Shown piece by piece: positions 1 to 9,769 of a DNA stretch of 64,000 bases. The notes below the pieces were generated by a model. It was not told the DNA's origin. It ran no database searches and saw nothing but the letters and a program-made list of their open reading frames with translations. The number at the start of each line of letters is the position of its first letter. Position 1 is the stretch's first letter. The position numbers and the translations under genes are program-made. The DNA is from Calliopum simillimum (taxonomy: Eukaryota; Arthropoda; Insecta; Diptera; Lauxaniidae), in contig OX638371.1 in the NCBI GenBank assembly GCA_951812925.1, positions 38,352,101 to 38,416,100 on the forward strand, read 5' to 3'.

Positions 1-410
1 CAGTCCGATGCGTCTGGATTTCCTGCCAACCACTTCCATGCAGAGCCTATCCAGTTGATTGAACGGCTTTTTCTCGACTTCTTTCCTCGCAATTCATGCA
101 AATTTTTGTTAATTTGGTCGAGGTGATATTGCATCACGACGGACATGTCATCAGCAGATGTAACGTTGACCTCTACGGCATCACGGACTTCGTTTAGCAG
201 TGTCTCAAGTTGTTCGAGGTTAATTAGATGTACGAGGTTGAAATGGCCATTTAGTATCCATCCGCTTCCCTTCCTTAGTGACACAAGAGGAGATTTGTAC
301 TCGTAAAGCTGCAATGCGTTGACTGCACTCAATAGGAAAACTCTGTAACGATGATGGGATGAGCTGAGGATCCAAGTGTTTTTGTGATGTTTAAGTGGAA
401 TCTCAAGCAT
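1..410 (-). CDS. env: Errantivirus env, N-terminal part (truncated by window)
   Basis: An open frame runs from an ATG at 410 to the window edge, about 136 codons without a stop. It contains a basic furin-type cleavage motif (R-K-S-R) followed at once by a hydrophobic stretch starting S-I-N-W-I-G and containing W-K-W-L. This is the arrangement of the cleavage site and fusion-peptide region of insect errantivirus envelope proteins. In the family, env is a membrane glycoprotein expressed from a spliced RNA. Consistent with that, a splice acceptor lies just upstream (about 423). No signal peptide is visible after the ATG at 410, so the mature N-terminus may come partly from an upstream exon. Assignment rests on the motif and its position after pol. 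Confidence 0.8.
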   Translation of the reverse strand, partial: MLEIPLKHHKNTWILSSSHHRYRVFLLSAVNALQLYEYKSPLVSLRKGSGWILNGHFNLVHLINLEQLETLLNEVRDAVEVNVTSADDMSVVMQYHLDQINKNLHELRGKKSRKSRSINWIGSAWKWLAGNPDASD

Positions 411-421
411 AGCTTGCAAGT

Positions 422-436
422 CTAAAAAATATTTAC
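422..436 (-). promoter_or_regulatory. Probable splice acceptor for env subgenomic RNA
   Basis: Reading the minus strand, a T-rich run ends in TTTTTTAG directly before the short stretch that precedes the env ATG at 410. Errantivirus env is known to be made from a spliced transcript, so this is the likely 3' splice site. The donor was not identified. Confidence 0.5.
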
Positions 437-512
437 CTTAATAACGATTAATTATATTTCAATGAAGAGAAGGGCAACTTAAAGTTAGATTTTTATTATT
501 GTTCCCATCCCC

Positions 513-544
<32 letters not shown>

Positions 545-632
545 TTTTCCTCTTAGCCTAGAAAAACACAATTTTTAATATCTAATATTAGATAATTTTC
601 GAAGGAAAAGGAAAGCTTTTTAGCTTTTAATT

Positions 633-3600
633 TTAGTTTTTCAAATGAATTTTATGAATTTTCTTTCCCGACATTGTCGTTACAGTGACTCTGTTATCTT
701 CGGCTACTATTTCTTTTTTATAAACTGGCTTTTGCTTGCCTTTAATTTGTTTATCTTTAACGTAAATTATTTCTCCTCTGTTATAAATCTTGGGAGGTTC
801 TCTCTTAGAATTAAGTCTTAAATTTCTATTTCTTTCATTTTCTTCAATGAGTCCCCTTAGATCCTCATTTAATTTATGCTGAAAATCCGAGACGTTTTGG
901 TAATTTATTTTTTCGCATCTATTAAAAAATACGGCACTTGGTCTTTTGTGTGTGACTGAGTGAATGGAGTTGTTGTACCTGTCCACTGTCATATTCATCA
1001 ACTCCCTGGGTTGCAAATTACTATGTTCTACCTTCAAACACCTGAAAATTTCTAGTAGAGTGGAGTGGACCCTTTCCACTTGCCCATTGACCTCACTCCT
1101 CTGAGTTGGTGTCCTATAGAATTCTACCCCTAGCGTACGAATGTAATTGGTTATAATTGGACTGGATAGACCCCTCTCGTTGTCCGTGACTATTATTCTC
1201 GGAACGGTAAAATAGTGCAGGAGGCTGATGAGCCTGCTTTTTAAGTGACTTGCGGATTTGTTTTGAATGTAAAAGAGCTTTACAAATTTGGAGAATTTAT
1301 CTATGCAAGATATAAATTTCATACCCTGTACCTCCAAAATATCTATATGTAAAATCTCACAAGCATACGTGGGCATTGGAGTTGGTTGAATCTGGGGCCT
1401 ACTTGGGTGCCTATCGTATTTATTGAGCTTACAAGTTTCACAAGCGTCGGCAAACCTTTTTATACGACTATTCATTCGCATAAAGTAGTATTTTTCCAAA
1501 ATTTGGTCCTTGTTCTCCCGAGGATTCCTGTGTGCTCTTCTGTGTTCATTTTCAATGATTTGAAAAATTTTCTCCTCATTCGTCACATCCTCCACAACTC
1601 TTTGCGTTAGGCGAATCTTGTAACCGGAGAAGTGCTGAACAAATAGGCTTTGTAGCATTTGGATATACTGTTCCGGGATCTTGATTCCATTGATGATGTT
1701 CGGATTTAGTAATTCCTTAAGATTTCTAGTGAGCGCAGGACGGTTAATTTGCTCCAATGAGATATGGTGGCGTCTGTAGCCTGGATGCGGATCCCATTGA
1801 CAATATAGCTCACGTCCTTCTTTAAATATTAGCTGATTCCTGAAAACGTTGAGTGGAGCTTCCACATGTGGTATAAGGTCGAAGCTATCCTGATCTGCAC
1901 TATGAGCCGTCATTCCCTCACTTGCCGTGTCGGTCTCCTCTCCATCAGTAGCTCGTTGCGATACATCTGATCCTTGATCAGCATCAGATAACCCTGACGC
2001 TGGTAAGTGATTCACCTGTGTTCTCAGCCTTGAAAGAGCATCAGCCACATTGTTTGATTTACCTGGCTTGTAAATCAACTCGTGATTGTACTCTTCTATA
2101 CGAGCTTTCCAACGTTTTAATTTAGCATTATAATTACGGTTACCTAATGCGTAGGTAAGCGGCTGATGGTCGGTATAAATCCTGATTTTCTTAGCGCCGT
2201 ATATATACGACCTTAAATTGTCCAAAGCCCATACGATCGCCAGCATTTCTTTTTCGTTCGTGGCGTAACCTTCCTCAGTCTTGTTAAGGGACCTTGAAAT
2301 GTAAGCGATTGGCCTATCTTTACCAGGTTCGCCTTGGGATAAAACTGCGCCTAAAGCATAGTTGGAGGCGTCGGTGGTTAGATTGAAAGATTTGTCAAAT
2401 TCTGGAAAAGCTAGGACTTCCGAAGAAGTCAGTAATTCCTTTAGGGCGTTGAATGCATTAATTGCATCCTCGTCAAGTGTAATGGCGACTTTTCTTGATT
2501 GATTCGCTTTAACCTGCGCATTTGCACCTCGAGTCAAATTTGTCAAGGGCTTGGCGACTTTTGCGTAGTCGCGAATAAACTTCCGATAATATGAGGTTAA
2601 GCCAAGGAATGATTTTAGTTCTTTCAGATTTGTGGGTGGTAAGATCTGTTGAATGGCAACAATCTTTTTAGGGTCAGCCTTGATACCATTATCAGTAATA
2701 ATATAGCCTAAAAATTCTACTTCTGTTTTAAGGAAATGGGTTTTCTCCAAATTAACCTTGAGATTGGCTTCTAGAAGTCTAGCGAAAATAATTTCTATAT
2801 TTTTCAGATGCTCCTCCTCAGTTTTTCCAAAGACTATTATATCGTCAATGTAAACGTAACATATTTTTCCAATATAGTCTCTAAGGACATCGTCAATCAT
2901 TCGCTGGAATATTGCTGGAGCATTTTTCAGCCCAAATGGAAGCCTTAGAAATTCATATTTTCCATTCATTGTCGAAAACGCTGTTTTCGCAATATCTGAA
3001 GGTTTCATCGGTATTTGATGGAAACCTGAAGTAAGATCGATAGTGGTGTAGAAGTTAGCTCCACCAAGATTAGCAAGGGTAGTATTTATGTCTGGTATTG
3101 GGTATGTGTCAGCAATTGTTACACTATTTAAGCGCTTGAAGTCGATTACGAGCCTATACTGTTTTTCACCAGAAGGCTTAGGTTTTTTAGGGACGATCCA
3201 TATAGGAGAGTTATACGGACTTTTAGAAGGGCGTATAATACCTGTGGTCAATAGTTCATTTACCTGTTTTTCGACCTCTTCGCGCATGCATGCAGGGTAA
3301 GGATAACTCTTTGAGTAAACTGGGTCAGACGTGCTTGTCTTGATTTCCGCTTGTATTGACGTTTTTATGGCTTTTCCCACGTCTATTGGTTGGAAGAGAT
3401 TCCCAAATTTACTGATAATGTGCTGAATTTTTCCAATGGTCGATTTGTTTAGAGTTTTACTAATGGGGAAGTGATTAACTTCTTTGGAAATTTTATTTTT
3501 AAGAGGAATCTTAACATTGCCAAACAGCATTAAAACATTTGATTTTCTGTCAATAGTGGCTTCCAAATCTTTCAAAGTGTCGTCGCCTATAATACCATGG

Positions 3601-3827
3601 AAGCTTTGAAGTCCTGGCAGGACAAAAAATGTAATAATTGAATCTATGCCAAATTTTTTGAAAAATTTACCCGAAATTTTCTTAGTTATGTGGAGATTAC
3701 CTCCAGCTGAATTTACGCAAAATGGTTTGTCAACAGGGGTTGTCGTTGTGGCCAGCAAAGGAGCTATGAAGTTTTTATTGGCACCAGTATCAATAAGGAA
3801 ATTGAGAATGGAACCATCGGTGGACAA
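633..3827 (-). CDS. pol: Errantivirus pol polyprotein (protease, reverse transcriptase, RNase H, integrase)
   Basis: Open frame of 1064 codons. An aspartic protease motif D-T-G-A lies near residue 13. Reverse transcriptase follows, with Y-I-D-D-I-I-V-F as the catalytic box near residue 330. RNase H has its acidic residues in T-T-D-A-S, E-K-E-M-L and Y-T-D-H-Q. Integrase carries a zinc-binding region ending in C-E-T-C, then a D,D-35-E core (L-H-I-D, V-T-D-N and an E in G-Q-V-E-R). No stop or frameshift breaks it. The frame opens with TTG at 3827 but continues upstream, overlapping the end of gag in the -1 frame, so it is almost certainly made as a Gag-Pol fusion and not from its own start. The coordinates give only the part after the overlap. 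Confidence 0.95.
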   Translation of the reverse strand: MSTDGSILNFLIDTGANKNFIAPLLATTTTPVDKPFCVNSAGGNLHITKKISGKFFKKFGIDSIITFFVLPGLQSFHGIIGDDTLKDLEATIDRKSNVLMLFGNVKIPLKNKISKEVNHFPISKTLNKSTIGKIQHIISKFGNLFQPIDVGKAIKTSIQAEIKTSTSDPVYSKSYPYPACMREEVEKQVNELLTTGIIRPSKSPYNSPIWIVPKKPKPSGEKQYRLVIDFKRLNSVTIADTYPIPDINTTLANLGGANFYTTIDLTSGFHQIPMKPSDIAKTAFSTMNGKYEFLRLPFGLKNAPAIFQRMIDDVLRDYIGKICYVYIDDIIVFGKTEEEHLKNIEIIFARLLEANLKVNLEKTHFLKTEVEFLGYIITDNGIKADPKKIVAIQQILPPTNLKELKSFLGLTSYYRKFIRDYAKVAKPLTNLTRGANAQVKANQSRKVAITLDEDAINAFNALKELLTSSEVLAFPEFDKSFNLTTDASNYALGAVLSQGEPGKDRPIAYISRSLNKTEEGYATNEKEMLAIVWALDNLRSYIYGAKKIRIYTDHQPLTYALGNRNYNAKLKRWKARIEEYNHELIYKPGKSNNVADALSRLRTQVNHLPASGLSDADQGSDVSQRATDGEETDTASEGMTAHSADQDSFDLIPHVEAPLNVFRNQLIFKEGRELYCQWDPHPGYRRHHISLEQINRPALTRNLKELLNPNIINGIKIPEQYIQMLQSLFVQHFSGYKIRLTQRVVEDVTNEEKIFQIIENEHRRAHRNPRENKDQILEKYYFMRMNSRIKRFADACETCKLNKYDRHPSRPQIQPTPMPTYACEILHIDILEVQGMKFISCIDKFSKFVKLFYIQNKSASHLKSRLISLLHYFTVPRIIVTDNERGLSSPIITNYIRTLGVEFYRTPTQRSEVNGQVERVHSTLLEIFRCLKVEHSNLQPRELMNMTVDRYNNSIHSVTHKRPSAVFFNRCEKINYQNVSDFQHKLNEDLRGLIEENERNRNLRLNSKREPPKIYNRGEIIYVKDKQIKGKQKPVYKKEIVAEDNRVTVTTMSGKKIHKIHLKN

Positions 3828-3832
3828 ATATT

Positions 3833-5191
3833 CTATATATGGAACGCTGGAGAGGCCTCGGTCATAAAATTTACCTGGTCTCCTACTTGTTCTTGTTCAT
3901 CATATTGTGGTTCCTGTCCTTCGTACTGATATTCCTGTTGCTCATATTGTAGTGCTCCTGGAGCTTGAAGTTCTTCTTCGTCTTCTTCTGGTTGCTCCAA
4001 ATGAAACATCCTCTGTTGCTTCTGTGGGTAGTTATCTGTTCTCGGCTTACCCCATCTTTTTAGTCCTGATACACCTGGACGATTCATGTAGTTTATATTC
4101 CTTGTTTGCACACTGTGGTCAATTTCCATCCGCTGCTGTGGCTTAGGTCCTGGTGCTGGTGGCGGAGTTGATCTAAAATGTTGGGGTCTGCTATAAAAAG
4201 TATTAGGACGGGTAGTGACAGGGAAACGGTTGTTCCCATTGCCGTTATTGTAATGAGGGCGGTAATGATCAGGTCGCGGTGGCAAGGGAGGTCTATTCTC
4301 CACTCGCGCCACTTGATTGACGGGAATCGTTATCCTGTTTGGTGTTGGGATATGAATCGCATTATTGCGCATACTTAGATTTTGAAGCTCTAAGCAGGCG
4401 GAATATGCTTCTGGTAGGGTCTGCGGCCTCTGAATAATGAGCATTTTAGACAGCTCTGGACTTAATCCGCGAACAAAGACGTCAAGTGCCCTATTGCGGT
4501 ATGTTTCAACCAAGGCCTTTACCGTTTCATCAGAATGCATCTCAGTCTTGATTTTGTTTATAATTAGCGAAAATTGGTGGTTAACCGTTGCATAAAATTC
4601 ATCCAGCTTTGATCCCTTTTGCGATAGCTGGCTGAGTTGGTGTTCTAACGTTCTTATATCGCGTTTATCGGCGTAATGAAGCGAAAGGACACGCTTTATC
4701 TCCGACCAACTATCGTCAAAAACATTGTAGGACACCAAAGCAGTATCCGCAGGGCCCCTAACCTTTTGACGGATATGCTGCAAAATTGCACGGTACAAAG
4801 GCTTATTTTTTATAATTTGAAAGTCACTCAGTATGCTTTCGACGTTATGCACCCAAGAAACGTACTGCGTTGGAGTCCCGTCGAATACCTGCAATTCCCT
4901 CACGCAATCAGGGAGCTTGCTGATATCCTTAAGATCCTGCTCACTCTTTGGTCCGCACAAGTTTTCCTGCGTAGTTTCCGCGTCAGCGACATTGCCTCTC
5001 GCCACGCTGGCTTCTATTCCTTCTATTCTTTCGCGAACTGCCCTAATCTCGACTCTCATTTCTTCCCTACCACGCACGTTTGCCAGATCTATTCCTGCCA
5101 TCCGCGAATCGGCAGCCCTAAGCTTCTCTAAAATAGCATTAACTGCCCCTGTCAATTCGGTTAAAGATTTCTTCATATCCTCCATTTTCAC
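3833..5191 (-). CDS. gag: Errantivirus gag
   Basis: Open frame of 452 codons starting at the first ATG after the leader. Residues 1-75 form a charged, probably helical coiled segment. A capsid-like region follows (about 85-270) with the pattern Q-V-F-D-G-T-P...W-V-H-N-V-E-S-I. After it comes a Pro/Arg/Asn-rich basic stretch (about 290-390) and an acidic Gln/Glu-rich tail. No CCHC zinc knuckle is visible, which is usual for errantivirus gag, where a basic region takes over RNA binding. The end overlaps pol in the -1 frame. Gag assembles the cytoplasmic particle that carries the RNA genome. Confidence 0.9.
   Translation of the reverse strand: MKMEDMKKSLTELTGAVNAILEKLRAADSRMAGIDLANVRGREEMRVEIRAVRERIEGIEASVARGNVADAETTQENLCGPKSEQDLKDISKLPDCVRELQVFDGTPTQYVSWVHNVESILSDFQIIKNKPLYRAILQHIRQKVRGPADTALVSYNVFDDSWSEIKRVLSLHYADKRDIRTLEHQLSQLSQKGSKLDEFYATVNHQFSLIINKIKTEMHSDETVKALVETYRNRALDVFVRGLSPELSKMLIIQRPQTLPEAYSACLELQNLSMRNNAIHIPTPNRITIPVNQVARVENRPPLPPRPDHYRPHYNNGNGNNRFPVTTRPNTFYSRPQHFRSTPPPAPGPKPQQRMEIDHSVQTRNINYMNRPGVSGLKRWGKPRTDNYPQKQQRMFHLEQPEEDEEELQAPGALQYEQQEYQYEGQEPQYDEQEQVGDQVNFMTEASPAFHI
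3866..3872 (-). promoter_or_regulatory. Gag-pol -1 ribosomal frameshift slippery site
   Basis: On the minus strand the gag codons read gtA AAT TTT, the heptamer A_AAT_TTT of the X_XXY_YYZ class. It lies 33 nt before the gag stop at 3833. Slipping back one base here enters the open pol frame without meeting a stop. Both the frame relation and the heptamer are seen directly. Use of the site is inferred from the family. Confidence 0.8.
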
Positions 5192-5806
5192 TCTTATTAA
5201 ATTTTCACTTTAATTTAACTTTCGGATTTTCAGCACTTTTCACTTGCGAATTATTTACACAATATTTTTTCCTTTTTATAATTTCACAAGTATTTTTACA
5301 ATTTTCCTTCTTTTTTTTTATTTAACTTATTCACAACTTTCTATTTTCACAATTATAAAAGTATCGACAAAATTTTTGATGAACACAAATTTTCTTATTT
5401 TTAGCCTCTTTTTTTTTACGAATTCTACAAATTCTCCCTTTCTCTTCTTTTTTCACATGAATTTACAATATGTCACTTATTTTTTCTCAAGATTCCACTT
5501 TTAATTTCACTTATTAACACTCACAATTTAATCATAACTTGTCTGTGAAAGGAATAAAAATTGGTGGATTAGTAAGTTAATATTTCTGAAAGAGAAAAGG
5601 AAAATATTGTAGGCAATGCTGAAATAATTTTTAGGATTTAAATTTTTGATTAGGTAATGAATAAATGATAAACTGTAAATTTTGCTAAAACAAATAAAAA
5701 TTTTGATTTGAATAATATAAAATTTATATTATAAATAAATATCTAATTTTCAATTAGGTGTTAAAATTTTTTCTGATTTTGTTAATAAAAAAAAAGAAAA
5801 TTTAGG

Positions 5807-6155
5807 TGGGTTTTCGTATGAAAGTCCCAATTAAAATTTTGTAAATATGTTAGTGGGTTTCCGTATGAAAATCCCATTCAAAAAATTTTATTACTTCGTC
5901 TGTGGGTTTTCGTATGAAAGTCCCAATTAAAATTTTTTGGGAATACTTTTCTGGGTTTTCCTATGAAAGTCCCAGTTTTTGTTTTATCCTATGGGTAATG
6001 CCCATTCTTTTATTGATATGGATAGGTTTTCGTTCGAAAGTCCTTCCTTATTAAGTTATTGAGTAGGTTTTCGAATGAAAGTCCCACTGTATTTGTTATC
6101 TGATGGGTTATGCCCATTTGTTCATTTTATGGATGAGTTTTCCAAAGAAATTCTC
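5807..6155 (+). repeat. Array of ~22-bp repeats in the errantivirus leader, with two small palindromes
   Basis: The motif GGTTTTCGTATGAAAGTCCC recurs, with changes, at about 5807, 5854, 5902, 5952, 6023, 6064 and (weak) 6132. Spacing is 41-71 bp, filled by AT-rich sequence. Two imperfect palindromes of the form ATGGGT(A/T)ATGCCCAT lie between units at about 5991 and 6104. Array position and spacing resemble the Su(Hw) insulator array of gypsy, but the motif itself is different. Confidence 0.8.
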
Positions 6156-6540
6156 TCCTTTAATTAATTTTAAAAGGAACCTGACGACCCTTCGGGAGGA
6201 AGGACCATGTTCAAAATTTACCTGTTTAGAAGTCCATCAAGCTGCGAGGAGTATAATAGACAACTTACTGGGGAATGGTTACCTTCACTGGACCTTGCAC
6301 AATCCATACGATCTCCAACAGTGTTCCCATGGTTACTGTGGAAGGTGGCTGCTATTCTTACACTTATCCTTGGCCAATTTATTTTTATAATTTGGAAATT
6401 TAAAAAAATTTTTTATTTTTTATAACAAGATTTTTTCAATTCAGATTCATCTAACACTGGAGGGTCCCCCTTACGGTGGTGAATCGCAGTGTTTTGTTGT
6501 TTTACTTTTTTAATGTTATGGAATATTTTATTTTATGGAC

Positions 6541-6669
6541 TGTCAGGGACCTGCCTGTGGCGAGTGTATGACTTATCCTGGTTTGCTATGTAATTATTGG
6601 CACAAGGAATTTTCACTCTAAGGATTGCCAGGGACCTGCCTTATTTAGGGCTAGTGTATGGCATATCCT
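6541..6669 (+). repeat. Two copies of a ~42-bp leader repeat
   Basis: GTCAGGGACCTGCCT followed by a TAGTGTATG-like segment and TATCCT occurs at about 6542 and, with GCCAGGGACCTGCC, at about 6627, roughly 84 bp apart. The shared GGGACCTG also resembles the bases next to the primer binding site. Confidence 0.65.
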
Positions 6670-6745
6670 AAAAAAAAAATTAACTTTTTTATTATTCACT
6701 TTCCACCGATCGCGAGATGTGTGCAAGGACCACCGCTGTCGTCAG

Positions 6746-6763
6746 GTCCCTGCTCGGGCGCCA
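6746..6763 (-). promoter_or_regulatory. Primer binding site (tRNA-Lys type)
   Basis: Minus strand TGGCGCCCGAGCAGGGAC. It is 17/18 identical to the complement of the 3' end of the tRNA-Lys used by many retroelements. It abuts the inferred LTR end and shares one base with it. Confidence 0.85.
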
Positions 6764-7155
6764 GTTAACGTGTCCTGGCCGGGGACACTTAAAAAAATAG
6801 TTGGCCGCATTGGCTAGGGCTAGCCTAGCCAATGCCCAACGGGCCAGACAGGATACCTTTTTAAATTAAACGCTGCCGGTTAACGTTATAATGATTACTT
6901 TATTCGATAGGTTGATTGTCGTTAATCGACTAAAAAAATATGATTACTAAAATAAAGTTTATATACTAAAATAATTCTTAATTACACAAACAAAAACCCT
7001 AAAGAGACAAGCCAACCGTTTGTGTGAAAATGCAAGCGTTGCAATTTCACACGCTGCCCAAAATATTCAGACTGCTGCAATTTAATATCCTCACGTACGT
7101 GATGATTGCGTAAGCGCTGTTGTGTTGTTGTCTTTGCATGTGCGTGTCGTTGACT
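6763..7155 (-). repeat. Errantivirus 5' LTR
   Basis: Minus strand from AGTCAAC (7155) to GTTAACT (6763), 393 bp, next to the primer binding site. The ends form a short imperfect inverted repeat, and TATATA (7156-7161) follows as a candidate target duplication. The second LTR is outside the window, so the limits are inferred. Confidence 0.65.
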
Positions 7156-7161
7156 TATATA

Positions 7162-7914
7162 TTTAAAGGTATTCTGAAAAAAATTAAAATAAAATAGATG
7201 AACAACAGTGCGCAGGTTAAAACTAATATATTCATCAAGGGAATTGATGCAGCTAACATATATCTAAAATTTAGACTGGGTACAAGCGGGTACATGCAAT
7301 TTCATCTCCGTTAAAGTTGGAAAACGAAAAAAAAAATAATAACTTTTTTATCTGTTTTCGAAGCTTTCTTACACATAACCCAAAGTAGGAAATGAAAAAA
7401 CTTTAACTAAAACATTAAATACGTTCTTTTTGTTATAAAATCCATCACCAAAATTGTCACAAAATATTGATTTTGCCGCAATAAAATCAAGTTGCTTCAT
7501 TGCTTAATGAAAATAATAAATATTTGAAATTGAACTTACACTCATAAGTTAACTTCTACACTCAGTTGTTTGTCACCATCAAATATTTATACAAAAAAAA
7601 GTATTGTTGACATTACCTCATTACTAATGTTTAGATATCTGTTAATGAATTTTGTCCACCTAGCTTGTTCTACGTAAAACACTGTGTGCCGGTGAGAACG
7701 CTGAGTTCTGAGCTTTGGTTTGTTTTATTTTGGTTTGGTTAACCAATGCAGTGGAAAAGATGCATTGTTTTATTTTCTGTTCATATAGTCACAACGGTAG
7801 TACCTACTCTTATTTAAAATTTATTAATTGTTATCCTTTAATTTTTTATTTTTATGTTTAAGTTTCAATATTACTACATATATTATCTATTCAATTGATA
7901 TACTTAAAAGATTA
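7162..7914. other. Intergenic, no gene seen
   Basis: AT-rich sequence without a convincing open frame or clear repeat. Confidence 0.5.
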
Positions 7915-8744
7915 GGGTAGAACGGGGTTAAATCGCCACGGGGTTAAGCAACCTCTAATTTTTTTTAATAAAGTCGAATCGAACGACCGTTGGTAGATTG
8001 TGATCAATACAACGCAACTTTGGCAAAAGGTTCCACTACCGCACGTGTATTATAATTTGAGTTCTGACGAAAGAAAGATTTGAAGCGTCCTCGCCGCAAT
8101 ATTTTCAGTCGACAAAAGTTCAAAATTCCACAAATTAGTGAAGTGCAGAAAAAAAGGTAAGTGTTTTCTGAGAGCAGAATTATATGCTGAATCCAAATCT
8201 GTAATGGGTTTTACAAAATTTAAAATTGTTAAAAAGTTATTTGCCTTAAGATAAACAAAAGCACGTGGGGTTAAATAACCAGAAGGAGAAACAGGCATTG
8301 GCGACCATGATAAGGTCGGAAAAAAGATTCTAAAGAAATTTTCCGAGCAAAAAAACCAAGACACTGCAGCCAAAAACAATACTCGTCGCTCCAAAAGAGG
8401 TCGTCCAAGAAAAGTAGTATTCGTTGAGGAAAGTGACGCCAGCGATTAATGAAGCTCAAGAGAAACTTTTTCCAGTTAATTTTGTTCTTGTGAAATGTTT
8501 TGTAAAATTCTGATAAAATAAAAACCCTTAAAATAACAACGTTGGTCACTTTTATTATAAAAAGAAAGTTTGGTTGTTTTACCCCACCTGTTGGGGTAAA
8601 AGAACCATTTCACACTTTTTGTTCAAATGCAAATACTGGATAAGCAATGCGAGTTTGAACAGTTTAAATTTTCAAATTATTATCATAAACAAAGTTTTTA
8701 CAGAGTGCCAAACACAAAAGTGGATGTTTAACCCCGTTCTACCC
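7915..8744 (+). mobile_element. Pogo-type DNA transposon, internally deleted
   Basis: Terminal inverted repeats of about 20 bp (GGGTAGAACGGGGTTAAA at 7915, complement ending at 8744) are flanked by TA on both sides. The GGGGTTAA motif recurs inside near both ends (7939, 8270, 8574 inverted, 8594). A residual coding piece on the plus strand near 8280-8448 ends with an AT-hook-like R-G-R-P-R-K and an acidic E-E-S-D-A-S-D tail before a stop. A GTAAGT splice donor lies near 8158. At 830 bp it lacks most of a transposase. The pogo assignment is by the TA target and overall style, not by a catalytic domain. Confidence 0.65.
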
Positions 8745-8746
8745 TA

Positions 8747-9152
8747 AAATCTGTAGTATGTTCTGTTAATACAATGAATTATGTATGTTAATTAAAGTGT
8801 GCGAAAAATACCTTTTTCGAATTACTTCGACTTCTCCGTAGTGGCTCCTAGTTTAAAATAATGTCGTTGATTGACATTTCAAACATTTTTCAAATAAATA
8901 ATTGATTAACACATAGTAAAAACTCATCAAAGCCCTTGGGATGCTCTAGGCATTTTAGTTTATTAAATATGTTTTAATTACGTATGTTTGTACTCGTATA
9001 ATGTTAGTGTCAAAAGGAATTAAAATTTTAATTTATGGTTTGACTTCTGATTTGAGTCATTCCATATTAAATTATACCAGAAACTATGTTTTATTGAATA
9101 AAGATGATATTTTTGCTAATAAATATTTATTTTTGTATGTACGTATTCTCCT
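8747..9152. other. Intergenic, no gene seen
   Basis: AT-rich sequence with no supported feature. Confidence 0.4.
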
Positions 9153-9560
9153 TTAACTCCTAGGAGGAGCATAGAGCCAATATGAAACGTCTCCATTTGT
9201 TGCGACACCTTGCGATGACTTTGATCTCTCGCCACGACTTTCCCGATTCTTGGATTTTCTTTTCCAGCGACCTTTTGCAGTTGGTTTTAGGTCTACCACG
9301 TCCTCTACTGCCTTGTGGATTCCACTCAAGAACCTGGCGACAAACTTCGCTGTGTGGTTTCCGGAGAGTGTGACCAATCCATCTCCACTTGCGCAGCTTG
9401 ACCTTGTTTGCTATAACCCTCTAATTGCATTTTTGATGTAGCTCACCATTTGACATAAGTAGTGCGAGGCCACCAAACCTTTAGTATTCGCCTTTAACAT
9501 TTGTTGACGAATACTTGCAGCTGAGTCAGACGCTTCAGGATTTCGACAAGATACTTATTT
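9153..9560 (-). mobile_element. RTE-like non-LTR retrotransposon relic, 3' end of the ORF
   Basis: Read on the minus strand across several frameshifts, the sequence gives pieces of the C-terminal tail of RTE/'craft'-type reverse transcriptase proteins. These include L-Q-V-F-V-N-K near 9510, a W-I-G-H-T-L-R-K-like segment near 9370, R-G-R-P-K-T-N near 9290 and a final L-A-L-C-S-S near 9160. It is broken and cannot encode a working protein. Homologous sequence of the same element may continue to about 9720. Confidence 0.6.
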
Positions 9561-9769
9561 TAAGGCGGCATCGACTCGCCTTGGCAGTGCCTGTTACGGG
9601 CATTGTGGGTTTTCTTTCAAGGCGCAACGCTACGCTCTTTCACAATCTGGATGGTCACCTGCTTTAAGTCACCTCATACGACAGACATGCTAACCTCGAG
9701 CATACTCTGACCCCTTACCCGCAGAGGTAATTTATTTATTCTTTTATAAGTTAATCTTATTTGACCTTA

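Larger units (their letters stand above)
5192..6745 (-). other. Errantivirus 5' leader, untranslated
   Basis: About 1.55 kb of AT-rich sequence between the primer binding site and the gag start. It holds two sets of internal repeats, described separately, and no long open frame. Long leaders with regulatory repeats are known in this group; the gypsy leader carries an insulator. Confidence 0.7.
1..7155 (-). mobile_element. Errantivirus (gypsy-type endogenous retrovirus), 3' part cut by window edge
   Basis: In sense order (minus strand) the element shows a 5' LTR, a primer binding site, a ~1.5 kb leader, gag, a -1 shifted pol and the start of env. The 3' part of env and the 3' LTR lie beyond base 1. 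Gag and pol have no internal stop and the seven-base gag-pol shift site is in place, so the copy looks young. The LTR outer edge is placed at 7155 because LTR ends of the form AGTCAAC...GTTAACT result and the next six host bases are TATATA, which fits the YRYRYR target preference of this group. That edge cannot be confirmed without the other LTR. The order gag-pol-env together with the cleavage-site motif in env places it with insect errantiviruses rather than env-less Ty3 elements. Confidence 0.9.

Noticed and set aside
4676..5131. 151-codon plus-strand frame
   Set aside because: Antisense shadow of errantivirus gag.
5807..6155. Identification of the leader array as Su(Hw) sites
   Set aside because: The repeated word does not contain the TGCATA core of Su(Hw) sites; only the layout is similar.
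9560..9720. GC-richer stretch that could be an rRNA or host exon
   Set aside because: I could not match it to rRNA or a protein; it adjoins the RTE-like relic and is most simply more of the same or flanking debris.
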